37,211 nt of DNA from Phycisphaerales bacterium (GTDB lineage Bacteria > Planctomycetota > Phycisphaerae > Tepidisphaerales > Tepidisphaeraceae): NCBI GenBank assembly GCA_028288775.1, contig JAQGHP010000788.1, forward strand, positions 1 through 37,211, given 5' to 3'. Shown piece by piece: positions 29,242-37,211 of the stretch. Under the pieces are notes generated by a model. That model saw only the letters and a list, made by a program, of their open reading frames with translations, was not told the DNA's origin and searched no databases. Each line of letters begins with the position of its first letter. Within the stretch, counting starts at the first letter, position 1. The position numbers and the translations under genes are program-made.

Positions 29242-29271
29242 TTGGCGACTTGGCGACTTGGCGACTTGGCG
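29242..29271. repeat. Octamer tandem repeat TTGGCGAC (~3.75 copies)
   Basis: cTTGGCGACTTGGCGACTTGGCGACTTGGCGg. Confidence 0.92.
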
Positions 29272-29367
29272 GTTCAGCCCTCCTCTTCACCAAGAAATCA
29301 TCCGCAATCCACGCGGCACGGCGAGCGAGGCACCCTCCATGTCTCCGTTGGTGAAAATTCCTCCGCG

Positions 29368-30960
29368 CTAATGCGCCATCACCGGCCCCGCGTGGGCCCG
29401 GGCTCGGCGGAAGAGCAGCACGCCCGGTATGCTCAAGAAGCACAGGATTGCCATCCCGCGGAAAATGTCCACGTACGCCCAGAGCTGCGCCTGTTGCAAC
29501 AGCACGGCGTAGAGCTGACCGGCCGCCTGGCCCGCGCCGGTAACCGTCCCGTTGTGCGCGCCAAACGTTACCGCCGCCGATTGCAGGAACTGGCGGTATG
29601 CCTGGCCGAAGGGCGTCAGGTGGGAGACCATGTAAAACTGGTGCGCCTGCGACCGGCGGACGATCATCGCCGTCACCACGGAAATGCCCACCCCGCCGCC
29701 GAGATTGCGCAGCAGGTTGAAGAGCCCCGTCGCGCTGCCCATCTGCTCGTTGCGCAGCGTCCCCATCGTCATGGTCGTCAGGGGCACGAACACGAACGCG
29801 GTCCCCAGGCCGTTGAAGATGTTGGGCCAGAAAATGTTGCGCGTGGAGATGTCGAGCGTGAAATCGCCGAACAGGATCAGCGAATACCCCAGCATCGCGA
29901 AGCCGAACGCAATCAGCGCCCGCGCATCAATCACGCCGATGAGCCGGCCAACGACTATCATCGCCACCATCGACCCTATCCCGCGCGGGCTGACGGCCAG
30001 CCCGCTCTGCGTCGCCGGGTAGCCCATCAGCGTTTGCAGGAACAGCGGCAGCAGTGTGATCGAGCCGTAGAGCACCGCGCCCATCATCGTCATCAGCGCA
30101 GTGCCCACCGCGAAATTGCGGTCAGAGAAGATCCGCAGGTTTACGATCGGGTCCGGGATGATCAATTCCCACGTTACGAACGCCACCAGCCCCATCGCCG
30201 ACAGCGCCGCGAGAATCTGGATGAAGCGCGAGGAGAACCAATCTTCGTCCTGGCCCTTGTCCAGCATGATCTGCAAACAGGCCACCCACAGTGCGAGCAG
30301 GCCCAGGCCGACGAGATCGATCCGCCCCCGCCTTGTGGCGCGAATGTACGGCGGATCTTCGATAAACGTCTGCGCCAGGAGGACGGCAAGAATTCCGATC
30401 GGGAGGTTGATGTAGAAGACCCAGCGCCACGAGTAATTGTCGGTGATCCACCCGCCCAGCGTCGGCCCGATGATCGGCGCGACCACCACGCCCATCCCGA
30501 AGATCCCCATCGCCACCCCGCGCTTGCTCGGCGGAAAGCTCTCGAGAAGCACCGCCTGCGAGATGGGCTGAAGCGCCCCGCCCCCCGCGCCCTGCAAAAT
30601 GCGCGCGACGATCAGCATGCCCAGACTGCTGGCCACGCCGCACAGCCCCGACGCGATGGTGAACACTCCAATGCAGGCCACCAGGAACCGCTTGCGCCCG
30701 AAGTACCCGCTGAACCAACCGGTCGCCGGGAGCACAACGGCATTGGAGACGAGGTAACTGGTGAGCACCCACGTCGCCTCGTCGTTGCTCGCCGACAGGC
30801 TGCCGGCGATGTGCGGGAGCGCGACGTTCACCACGGTCGTGTCGAGCACCTCCATGAACGTGGCGGTCATTACCGCCATCGCGATCACCCACGGGCTGGC
30901 CCGCGGACGCCACACCGCGCTGACAGGCAAACCGCCGGGCTGGGCCGTAGCGCTTGACAT
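29368..30960 (-). CDS. MFS transporter, DHA2 family (EmrB/QacA-like)
   Basis: VMTATFMEVLDTTVVNVALPHIAGSLSASNDEATWVLTSYLVSNAVVLPATGWFSGYFGRKRFL, the DHA2 signature; about 14 TM pattern. Confidence 0.95.
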   Translation of the reverse strand: MSSATAQPGGLPVSAVWRPRASPWVIAMAVMTATFMEVLDTTVVNVALPHIAGSLSASNDEATWVLTSYLVSNAVVLPATGWFSGYFGRKRFLVACIGVFTIASGLCGVASSLGMLIVARILQGAGGGALQPISQAVLLESFPPSKRGVAMGIFGMGVVVAPIIGPTLGGWITDNYSWRWVFYINLPIGILAVLLAQTFIEDPPYIRATRRGRIDLVGLGLLALWVACLQIMLDKGQDEDWFSSRFIQILAALSAMGLVAFVTWELIIPDPIVNLRIFSDRNFAVGTALMTMMGAVLYGSITLLPLFLQTLMGYPATQSGLAVSPRGIGSMVAMIVVGRLIGVIDARALIAFGFAMLGYSLILFGDFTLDISTRNIFWPNIFNGLGTAFVFVPLTTMTMGTLRNEQMGSATGLFNLLRNLGGGVGISVVTAMIVRRSQAHQFYMVSHLTPFGQAYRQFLQSAAVTFGAHNGTVTGAGQAAGQLYAVLLQQAQLWAYVDIFRGMAILCFLSIPGVLLFRRARAHAGPVMAH

Positions 30961-31105
30961 CGCTGCCCAACCCGCCCGCAATTTCGTTGCCGGGGCCAGC
31001 GGCCTCGGCCGACAAGAGTGCGCGGCACATTCGGCGGCTCCTGCTCCCTCCTACGGTATTCCCAGGGATGGATGGGACGGGGTTCGATGCGCACCTCTGC
31101 CATGA

Positions 31106-31307
31106 CATGGGCGGCCCGCCCATGAAGTGGCACGGGCAGCTTGCCCGTGGTCACGGTACTCCGTGACATTCGGCCGGTGCTCTGGCCGAAGAAAGCAAAA
31201 TGTGGCACAGCCGCCCCCGGCTGTGTTCCGCTGCAGGCGGGAGAAGAAAGACACAGCCGAGGGCGGCTGTGCCACACGGGTCCTGTAGGTTTGGCTCCGA
31301 ACCTAGC
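31106..31307 (+). repeat. Composite multi-hairpin cassette, copy A
   Basis: Successive hairpins: CATGGGCGGCCCGCCCATG (31106-31124); CACGGGCA-gct-TGCCCGTG (31131-31149); GTCACGG-tact-CCGTGAC (31150-31167); TTCGGCC...GGCCGAA (31169-31190); TGTGGCACAGCCGCC.../...GGCGGCTGTGCCACA arms (31201-31276); AGGTTtggctccgAACCT. Confidence 0.92.
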
Positions 31308-31313
31308 AGTCGC

Positions 31314-33017
31314 TCACGGCAAGGCGTTAAAGAGGTCGATCAGCGATTGCACGTCCGTGGGCAAGATCGGCGGACGAACGGATTGCCTCTCCCAGCCGAA
31401 CAATGCTTCCACCGCCGCCCCGCAGATTCGCCCCTGACACGGCCCCATCCCGCAGCGCGTCTGAAGCTTGGCCGCGAGCCACGATTCGTGCCCGTGGAGG
31501 CGTTCGAACGTCACGTCTTCGCACCGGCACACGATCGTGTCCGGTCGAGGCAGGCTCCGCAATTCCTGCCGCAATGCGAACGCAGCCTCAAGCCGCCGGG
31601 CAAATACGCGAGCCCTGTCGCGGGCGCGAAACAGAGCCCGCGCCCGCCCAGGCTGATCCGCAGCCGCGTACCCCGCGATCTGTCCTTCGAGCAGCGAAAG
31701 GTCGAGCCCGCCAATGCCGGTGATCTCCCCTGCGGCATACACACCCGGCAGCGAAGTCTGCTGTGAAGCATCCACGCCCACCGCGCCGCACAAAATTTCG
31801 CAACCGAGCAGAGCCGCGAGATCGGTGTTGGGAACAAGCCCGAACCCGCACGCCAGATAATCGCAGTGCTCGGTCCAATCCGTCCGCCCGTCGCTGAGCG
31901 TGACGGACGCGAGCCGCCCCTCGCCCGCTGCCGAGGTCGGCCAGCAGCCCGCGGCGAAGCGAATCCCGCGCAGCCCCCGCCGCAGATCAAGCGCTTGCCG
32001 CAGCTTTGCCGGATGCCCGAGCAACCCCATTCCGAAGCGCGCCAAGTTTTTCCGCGGCGTCTGCTCGGCGATGAGTCGCACGTCCGCGCCGCGATGCCGA
32101 AGGTACGCCGCGACTGCCAGCAACAGCGGCCCTGAACCTGCGACCACAACGCGCTTGCCCTCGATCGGTAACCCCGACTTCACCATCGCCTGCAGACCAC
32201 CCGCCCCCATTACATTCGGGAGCGTCCAGCCCGGAAACGGAAGCAGCAACTCTCTCGCGCCCGTTGCGAGCACGAGCCGGTCGCAAGTGAAGGAACGCGC
32301 TTCGCCGCCGGTCTCGGCGAGGAGTTTGCCCGGCCCGTTTGCGCCGATGATTTGCGTGCCGGGAAACATCACAACGCCGCTCTTGCGAACGCGGTCAAAC
32401 CATCGGCCGGCATCCGCGCCTACGGGATGATCGCCCTGCGCCCGCCAGATTTGCCCGCCCGCCGCGGGGTTGTCGTCGATGACGGCAACGCGCCGGCCGG
32501 CCTCCGCGGCGCAACACGCCGCCGCGAGCCCGGCAGGGCCGGCGCCGACGATGACCACGTCGAAAACGTGCGCCGATGTGTTTCCGCGAGGGAGTTCGTC
32601 TGCCTTCCGCACGCGCGATGGCTTCGAAGCGGGCCCTCCGACAGTGCCTGGGAGATTTACGCTATTCGACGCTCGGCCCCTCGCCCCTGCCCTCTCCCCC
32701 GAGTACGAGGGAGAGGGAGGCTGGTCGCTCGCGCTTGCGAGATCGCATTGAAGTGGAGCGCCGCTTGCTTGCGCGCTCGTGAGAATTTCCATCCCCGCCC
32801 GCACCGTCATCTGACAACTTCTGCATTGCCGCTTGCCGTCGATTTCCACCCTGCATTCGAAGCAGACGCCCATCCCGCACACCGGCCCGCGCGGCTCGCC
32901 GCTTGCCGATTGGCGGGTGACTCCGCCGGTCGCCGCGCACACCGCCGCCGCGACGGTGCAACCCACGGGCACCTTTGCGCGCGTCCCATCGATCGTGATG
33001 GACATTTCCTCAGCCAT
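31314..33017 (-). CDS. FAD-dependent oxidoreductase with N-terminal 2Fe-2S domain and C-terminal Cys cluster (D-hydroxyproline dehydrogenase alpha/gamma-like)
   Basis: N-terminal CGMGVCFECRVEIDGKRQCRSCQ (Fer2-like); FDVVIVGAGPAGLAAACCAAEAGRRVAVIDDNPAAGGQIW; C-terminal CRCEDVTFERL...TRCGMGPCQGRIC. Confidence 0.9.
   Translation of the reverse strand: MAEEMSITIDGTRAKVPVGCTVAAAVCAATGGVTRQSASGEPRGPVCGMGVCFECRVEIDGKRQCRSCQMTVRAGMEILTSAQASGAPLQCDLASASDQPPSPSYSGERAGARGRASNSVNLPGTVGGPASKPSRVRKADELPRGNTSAHVFDVVIVGAGPAGLAAACCAAEAGRRVAVIDDNPAAGGQIWRAQGDHPVGADAGRWFDRVRKSGVVMFPGTQIIGANGPGKLLAETGGEARSFTCDRLVLATGARELLLPFPGWTLPNVMGAGGLQAMVKSGLPIEGKRVVVAGSGPLLLAVAAYLRHRGADVRLIAEQTPRKNLARFGMGLLGHPAKLRQALDLRRGLRGIRFAAGCWPTSAAGEGRLASVTLSDGRTDWTEHCDYLACGFGLVPNTDLAALLGCEILCGAVGVDASQQTSLPGVYAAGEITGIGGLDLSLLEGQIAGYAAADQPGRARALFRARDRARVFARRLEAAFALRQELRSLPRPDTIVCRCEDVTFERLHGHESWLAAKLQTRCGMGPCQGRICGAAVEALFGWERQSVRPPILPTDVQSLIDLFNALP
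32680..32717. repeat. CCCTCTCCC...GGGAGAGGG dispersed palindrome inside CDS
   Basis: CCCTCTCCC (32690-32698)-ccgagtacga-GGGAGAGGG (32709-32717); in frame, encoding PPSPSYSGERAGARGRA; second copy at 20085-20130. Confidence 0.88.
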
Positions 33018-34140
33018 GGTGGGCCGCGACAAGTGACCGTGAAGGGAGATAAGGCGCGGTCGGGATTTTCGACTCGCGCCCCAACACGTGGTCCACGATC
33101 AACTCTGCCGTCGCGAGTGAAGTGGTGATCCCCAGCCCTTCGTGCCCCGCCGCGATGAGTAGCTTCGGATCGTCCGCATGCGGCCCGATGAAGGGAAGCG
33201 AATCGGGCGTCGCGGCCCGAAAGCCCGTCCAAGTCCGGATCACCGACAACCCCGCGAGCCCCGGCATATACGTCGTCGCCCGCGCGAGCATGCGATGGAT
33301 CATCCGATGTTCCACCGCGCCGCCCTCCGCGCCGAACTGCCGGGATGAGCCGATGAGCAACTGCCCCGTCGGTCGCGGCTGCACGTTAAACGCCACCGAA
33401 TCCCCATCCGACCCGTGCGCGCTTTTCAGATACCCCAGTTCGAGCAATTGATGATTGACGAAGCCGGGGTATCGATCGGTAATCACCAAGTGCCCTTTCC
33501 GCGGCCGGATCTCCAGATCGGGCGTGAGCTCGGTCGCCGAGGTCCCGGCCGCGTTCAAGCAGAAGTCCGCTTCGACACGCGTACCGTCATCCAGTTTCAC
33601 TTCCCCACCGTTCAGCGCAACCACCCGTGCGTCCGTCCGAACCTCCGTCCCAAGTCGCCCGGCAGTGCCGAGAAGAAACTGTGCCACAACCGGCGGATAG
33701 ACCACGCTATCGCCCGGGATCAGCAGCCCCCCGGCCATGCCCCCGCACAGGTTCGGCTCCATCGCCGCGAGTTCCTCTCTGGTTAGCGCGCGGGACTCGA
33801 GTGACCGCTCCGCATAGTGGCGCTCTTTGCGATGCACCTCGGCCATTTCCTCGTCATCCGCCGCCACCCAGATCGTGCCGTAGCGGGTGAATTCCGCCGA
33901 CTCAGGCAATGACGGCGCGAGGGCATCCCAGAGCGATTGCGAATAGCGGCAGAGCGCGAACTGAGCCTCGGAATCGTCCATCACCGTGACGTGCCCCATC
34001 CCCGCCGCCGTCGCCCCGCTGCCGGCGGGCCGGTGGTCGAGAACGATGACGCGGAACCCTTCGCGCGCCAGCGCCGCCGCACACGCAGCACCGACGATGC
34101 CAGCGCCCACAATCGCGACGCGCGTCTGCCGGGGGTTCAT
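33010..34140 (-). CDS. FAD-dependent amino acid oxidase (DadA-like; D-hydroxyproline dehydrogenase beta-like)
   Basis: [92 protein letters not shown]. Confidence 0.92.
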   Translation of the reverse strand: MNPRQTRVAIVGAGIVGAACAAALAREGFRVIVLDHRPAGSGATAAGMGHVTVMDDSEAQFALCRYSQSLWDALAPSLPESAEFTRYGTIWVAADDEEMAEVHRKERHYAERSLESRALTREELAAMEPNLCGGMAGGLLIPGDSVVYPPVVAQFLLGTAGRLGTEVRTDARVVALNGGEVKLDDGTRVEADFCLNAAGTSATELTPDLEIRPRKGHLVITDRYPGFVNHQLLELGYLKSAHGSDGDSVAFNVQPRPTGQLLIGSSRQFGAEGGAVEHRMIHRMLARATTYMPGLAGLSVIRTWTGFRAATPDSLPFIGPHADDPKLLIAAGHEGLGITTSLATAELIVDHVLGRESKIPTAPYLPSRSLVAAHHG

Positions 34141-35087
34141 GCGCGAATCCCCGCGCAAAAGGGGTCGTTCGAATTGAGTACCAACGTCGCCTCCGCGTTC
34201 ACGTACGCCGACCCGCGGACGTGGGGGATGATCTTGTCGCCTTCGATGGTTGCATACGCTTCAAACACGCTGCCGATGATGCTCTCCTGCCGCCAACGCT
34301 GCCCTTCGCGGAGCTTCCGATCCTCCACCAGGCACGCGATCTTGGCGCTCGTCCCCGTCCCGCAGGGCGAGCGGTCGTACGCCTTCCCCGGGCACAGCAC
34401 GAAATTCCGGCTGTCGCACCCGGCAATCGTCGGCGGGCCGAACAACTCGATATGGTCAATTTCCGCGCCGTCCGCGCCGGTGACGCCTTCTCGCACGAGG
34501 GCCTCGCGCACGCGCCACGCAAAATTCGTCAGCCGCTCCACGTTCTTCAGCGACAATTCCTGCCCGTGATCCGAAACGAGAAAGAACCAATTTCCCCCCC
34601 ACGCGATGTCGCCGATGACGGGACCGTGGCCGGCCACGTTCACCTTCACGCCCTTCGCGTGGCGGTAGCTGGGGACGTTTCGGACCGTCACATGATTCGC
34701 GTCTTCCAGCGTCGCGCTGACGACCCCCACCGGCGTCTCGATCCGATGCGTCCCCGGCCCGATGCGCCCCATGTGCGCAAGCGTCACCACCAGCCCGATC
34801 GTCCCGTGCCCGCACATGTTCAGGTAGCCGACGTTATTGAAAAAGATCACGCCCGCCGCACACGTCGGGTCCACCGGCTCGCAGAGCAACGCCCCGACCA
34901 TCACGTCCGAGCCCCGCGGCTCATTGACGACCGCCGATCGGATCGCATCGAATTTCTCGCGAAAAACCGCCACCCGCGCCGCGAGACTCCCGGAGCCCAG
35001 GACAGGCCCGCCGGAAATGATCACGCGCGTCGGCTCGCCGCCGGTATGGGAGTCGATCACCTGAATGCGCTGGACGAAGTCAGTCAT
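34137..35087 (-). CDS. 4-hydroxyproline 2-epimerase (proline racemase family)
   Basis: [25 protein letters not shown] and [14 protein letters not shown], so both catalytic-type cysteines are present. Confidence 0.93.
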   Translation of the reverse strand: MTDFVQRIQVIDSHTGGEPTRVIISGGPVLGSGSLAARVAVFREKFDAIRSAVVNEPRGSDVMVGALLCEPVDPTCAAGVIFFNNVGYLNMCGHGTIGLVVTLAHMGRIGPGTHRIETPVGVVSATLEDANHVTVRNVPSYRHAKGVKVNVAGHGPVIGDIAWGGNWFFLVSDHGQELSLKNVERLTNFAWRVREALVREGVTGADGAEIDHIELFGPPTIAGCDSRNFVLCPGKAYDRSPCGTGTSAKIACLVEDRKLREGQRWRQESIIGSVFEAYATIEGDKIIPHVRGSAYVNAEATLVLNSNDPFCAGIRA

Positions 35088-35118
35088 CCTTCACCGTCAT
35101 TCTCCACGTTGCGCCATC

Positions 35119-35210
35119 GTGGCACGGGTTTTCAACCCGTGCTAGGTTCGGAGGGAGGCGAGCGACGCTATCTGCCAACGCATTTCGCACGGGTTGAAAA
35201 CCCGTGCCAC
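35119..35210. repeat. REPIN-like inverted palindrome pair with GGGTTTTCAACCC hairpins
   Basis: GTGGCACGGGTTTTCAACCCGTGC (35119-35142) and its exact reverse complement GCACGGGTTGAAAACCCGTGCCAC (35187-35210), 44-bp core. Confidence 0.96.
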
Positions 35211-35300
35211 GCCAACGCCATCTGTTCGCCCGAAATTCCGCCCACTCTGCAATTGCGATGCATCAGCGGTGCGCCCATGTCGCAACAACGCAAACTTCCC

Positions 35301-36206
35301 TCAAATCTTCGGCAGCGTCGGCCGCGTGCGGATCGCCTTGCGGATGATCCCCAAAACCTCCTCCCGCTCCGCCCCCGCCAGCGGCAATCGCGGCGGCCGC
35401 ACCGTCTCCGTACCATACCCGCACTCCGCATTCGCCAGCTTGATGTACTGCACGAGCTTCACGTGCGTGTCCAAATGCAGCAGCGGCGTATACCAGCGGT
35501 AAATCTCCCGCGCCTCCTCCCATCGCCCCGCCATCGCCAACCGCCACACCGCGCGGTTCTCCGCCGGGAACGCGTTCACCAAGCCCGACACCCACCCCAC
35601 CGCACCCAGCAGCGCCGCTTCGAGGGCGAGATCGTCCACGCCGCAGAAAAGAATGTATCGATCCCCCACCTCATTCTTGATGTCCGTGATCCGGCGGACG
35701 TTCTCCGACGATTCCTTGATCGCCACCAGCGTCGGCTCGTCCGCCAGATCCGCGAACATCTTCGGCGTGATATCCACCTTGTACGAAACCGGATTGTTGT
35801 AAACGAGGATTGGCAGATCGCTCGCCTTCGCGACGGCGCGGAAATGGGCGATCGTCTCCCGTTCGTCCGATTTGTAGACCATCGCCGGCAGCACCATGAG
35901 GCCGTCGGCTCCAGCCTTCTGCGCGTCCGCCGCGTAGCGGCAGGCGAGGCGAGTGGTGTACTCCGCCACGCCGCTGAGCACCGGCACTCTACCCGCGACG
36001 TGCTTCACCGTCGCCCGCAAAACCTCCATCTTCTCGGCATATTCCAGCGAGCAGTTCTCGCCGACCGTGCCAAGCATGATGAGCCCCTCGATGCCGGCAT
36101 CGAGCATCGCGTCCAGATGCTTGAGCGTCGCGGGCACGTCGAGCGAATGATCGCTTTTGAACTGCGTGGTAGCCGCGGGAAAAACGCCGTTCCAAGTCAC
36201 TTTCAT
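35301..36206 (-). CDS. Dihydrodipicolinate synthase family (1-pyrroline-4-hydroxy-2-carboxylate deaminase-like)
   Basis: GVFPAATTQFKSDHSLDVPATLKHLDAMLDAGIEGLIMLGTVGENCSL; PILVYNNPVSYKVDI; LVAIKESSENVRRI (Schiff-base Lys context). Confidence 0.9.
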   Translation of the reverse strand: MKVTWNGVFPAATTQFKSDHSLDVPATLKHLDAMLDAGIEGLIMLGTVGENCSLEYAEKMEVLRATVKHVAGRVPVLSGVAEYTTRLACRYAADAQKAGADGLMVLPAMVYKSDERETIAHFRAVAKASDLPILVYNNPVSYKVDITPKMFADLADEPTLVAIKESSENVRRITDIKNEVGDRYILFCGVDDLALEAALLGAVGWVSGLVNAFPAENRAVWRLAMAGRWEEAREIYRWYTPLLHLDTHVKLVQYIKLANAECGYGTETVRPPRLPLAGAEREEVLGIIRKAIRTRPTLPKI

Positions 36207-36254
36207 GATCGGACCTCAGTTAGAGCCGGGCACGTTTTGGTTGCTTCCAGCGGA

Positions 36255-36287
36255 AATCGAACGTACAGACGCCGAGGCGCAAATGAG
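36255..36287. repeat. Solo, decayed arm of the AATCGAACGCAGAGACGCC repeat
   Basis: AATCGAACGTACAGACGCCGAGGCGCAAATGAG; compare 29081 AATCGAACGCAGAGATGCCGAGACGCAGAAGTAG. No matching opposite arm seen nearby. Confidence 0.7.
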
Positions 36288-36393
36288 CACCGCGCCGCAG
36301 AGCGAAGTCCCCGTGTCGATGAAGTTGTGCATGGGATGCTCCTTCGCCGTTCGATTGCGAGATCCTATCAAACGGATAATCGCGTGCGCGTCC

Positions 36394-36606
36394 CATGGCA
36401 CGGGCGGCCCGCCCGTGGGCGGCGGCACTCTGCCGCGTTGACCGTTACTCGGGCATGTGTGGCACAGCCGCCCTCGGCTGTGTTTTTATCTTCCGCCTTC
36501 GGCGGAATCACAGCCGGGGGCGGCTGTGCCACATTGCTTTCTTCAATCCGAGTACGGATCGAACGTCACGGAGTAGCGCGACCATGGGCGGGCCGCCCGT
36601 GCCACG
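36394..36606 (-). repeat. Composite multi-hairpin cassette, copy B (triple nested)
   Basis: Outer CATGGCACGGGCGGCCCGCCCGTGG (36394-36418) versus CCATGGGCGGGCCGCCCGTGCCACG (36582-36606); inner TGTGGCACAGCCGCC.../...GGCGGCTGTGCCACA (36458-36533); innermost TTCCGCC-ttc-GGCGGAA. Minus strand matches copy A in order. Confidence 0.93.
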
Positions 36607-36625
36607 AAATGCGGCCAGCCAAAGC

Positions 36626-37211
36626 CTACGTCTTCCTCGCCGCTTTCATCGCTCTCCCGGATTTTCCGCTCATCAGCTCTTCGATCTCCTCCGGCTCGAT
36701 CGGGATGTCCGCCATCAGATCCACATTGCCCGTTTCGGTGATCAGCACGTCGTTCTCCAGGCGAATGCCGAAGCCCTCTTCCTTGATGTAGATGCCCGGC
36801 TCCAGCGTGAGCACCCAGCCCGGTTGCATCGGCTTTTGCGGCAGACCCAGGTCATGTACATCGAGCCCCAGCGGGTGGGCAACGCCGTGCATGAAATACT
36901 TTCGGACTGCCGGGTTGTCCGGGTCCTGCTTGCGGACTTGCGAGGGCTTGAGTAGTCCCAGGTCCACGCATTCCTTTGTCGTGAGTTCTTCGGCCCGCTT
37001 GCGGAGGTCGCGGGTCAGGACGCCGGGGCGCATCTCGCTCATCAGTGTGCGGAAGACGCGCAGAACGGCGCGGTAGACCTCCTTCTGTCGACGGGTGAAA
37101 CGCCCGCTCACGGGGATCGTGCGGGTAAGGTCCGACATGTAATTCCCATACCCCGCGGCCACGTCCAGCAGCAGAAGCTGCCCGGCCTTGCAAGGCTGGT
37201 CGTTGCTGACG
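36626..37211 (-). CDS. M24 family metallopeptidase (Xaa-Pro aminopeptidase/prolidase-like), partial at window end
   Basis: LLLLDVAAGYGNYMSDLTRTIPVSGRFTRRQKEVYRAVL; MHGVAHPLGLDVHDLG; LTLEPGIYIKEEGFGIRLENDVLITETG; the frame is open to the window edge. Confidence 0.94.
   Translation of the reverse strand, partial: VSNDQPCKAGQLLLLDVAAGYGNYMSDLTRTIPVSGRFTRRQKEVYRAVLRVFRTLMSEMRPGVLTRDLRKRAEELTTKECVDLGLLKPSQVRKQDPDNPAVRKYFMHGVAHPLGLDVHDLGLPQKPMQPGWVLTLEPGIYIKEEGFGIRLENDVLITETGNVDLMADIPIEPEEIEELMSGKSGRAMKAARKT

Noticed and set aside
29131-30957. 608-aa plus-strand ORF
   Set aside because: Antisense to the DHA2 MFS gene; begins in repeat sequence and has no recognisable domain.
34221-36791. 856-aa plus-strand ORF
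   Set aside because: Antisense to the hydroxyproline epimerase and deaminase genes; Arg/His/Pro-rich composition typical of a high-GC shadow ORF.

Overview
High-GC bacterial chromosomal window, most like a Planctomycetes/Phycisphaerae-type genome (inference from the LEPR-XLL-like N-terminal motif 'IEPLESRQLLSG' at 24877 and the repeat style). I support about 29 CDSs: an SsuABC/TauABC-type ABC transporter, recR, a histone-like basic protein, two small lipoproteins, a D-2-hydroxyacid dehydrogenase, a secreted glycosidase-like protein, a P2A cation ATPase, a PanE-like reductase, an alternative GlmU-like protein, a TIM-barrel isomerase, hypB divergent from a NiCoT nickel transporter, an ABC-F protein, a RutE-like nitroreductase, a LEPR-XLL secreted protein, tex, a cytidylate-kinase-like protein, a DHA2 MFS transporter, a hydroxyproline-catabolism-like cluster and a truncated M24 peptidase. 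The most unusual content is between and inside the genes. There is a dense set of nested palindromic repeats: (i) REPIN-like pairs of inverted hairpins with a recurrent GTGGCAC/GTGCCAC foot but variable hairpin bodies; (ii) long palindromes whose arms are short tandem repeats with a different unit at each locus (GATTAR, ACGTGAA, GCAGAGAC, ACACAGATGA, CGCGAAG); (iii) a composite multi-hairpin cassette present three times. Two such palindromes sit in frame inside conserved enzymes (P-type ATPase and an FAD/2Fe-2S oxidoreductase), apparently in linkers. No tRNA, rRNA, CRISPR array or transposase was seen. Functional calls come from reading the translations; no database search was run.
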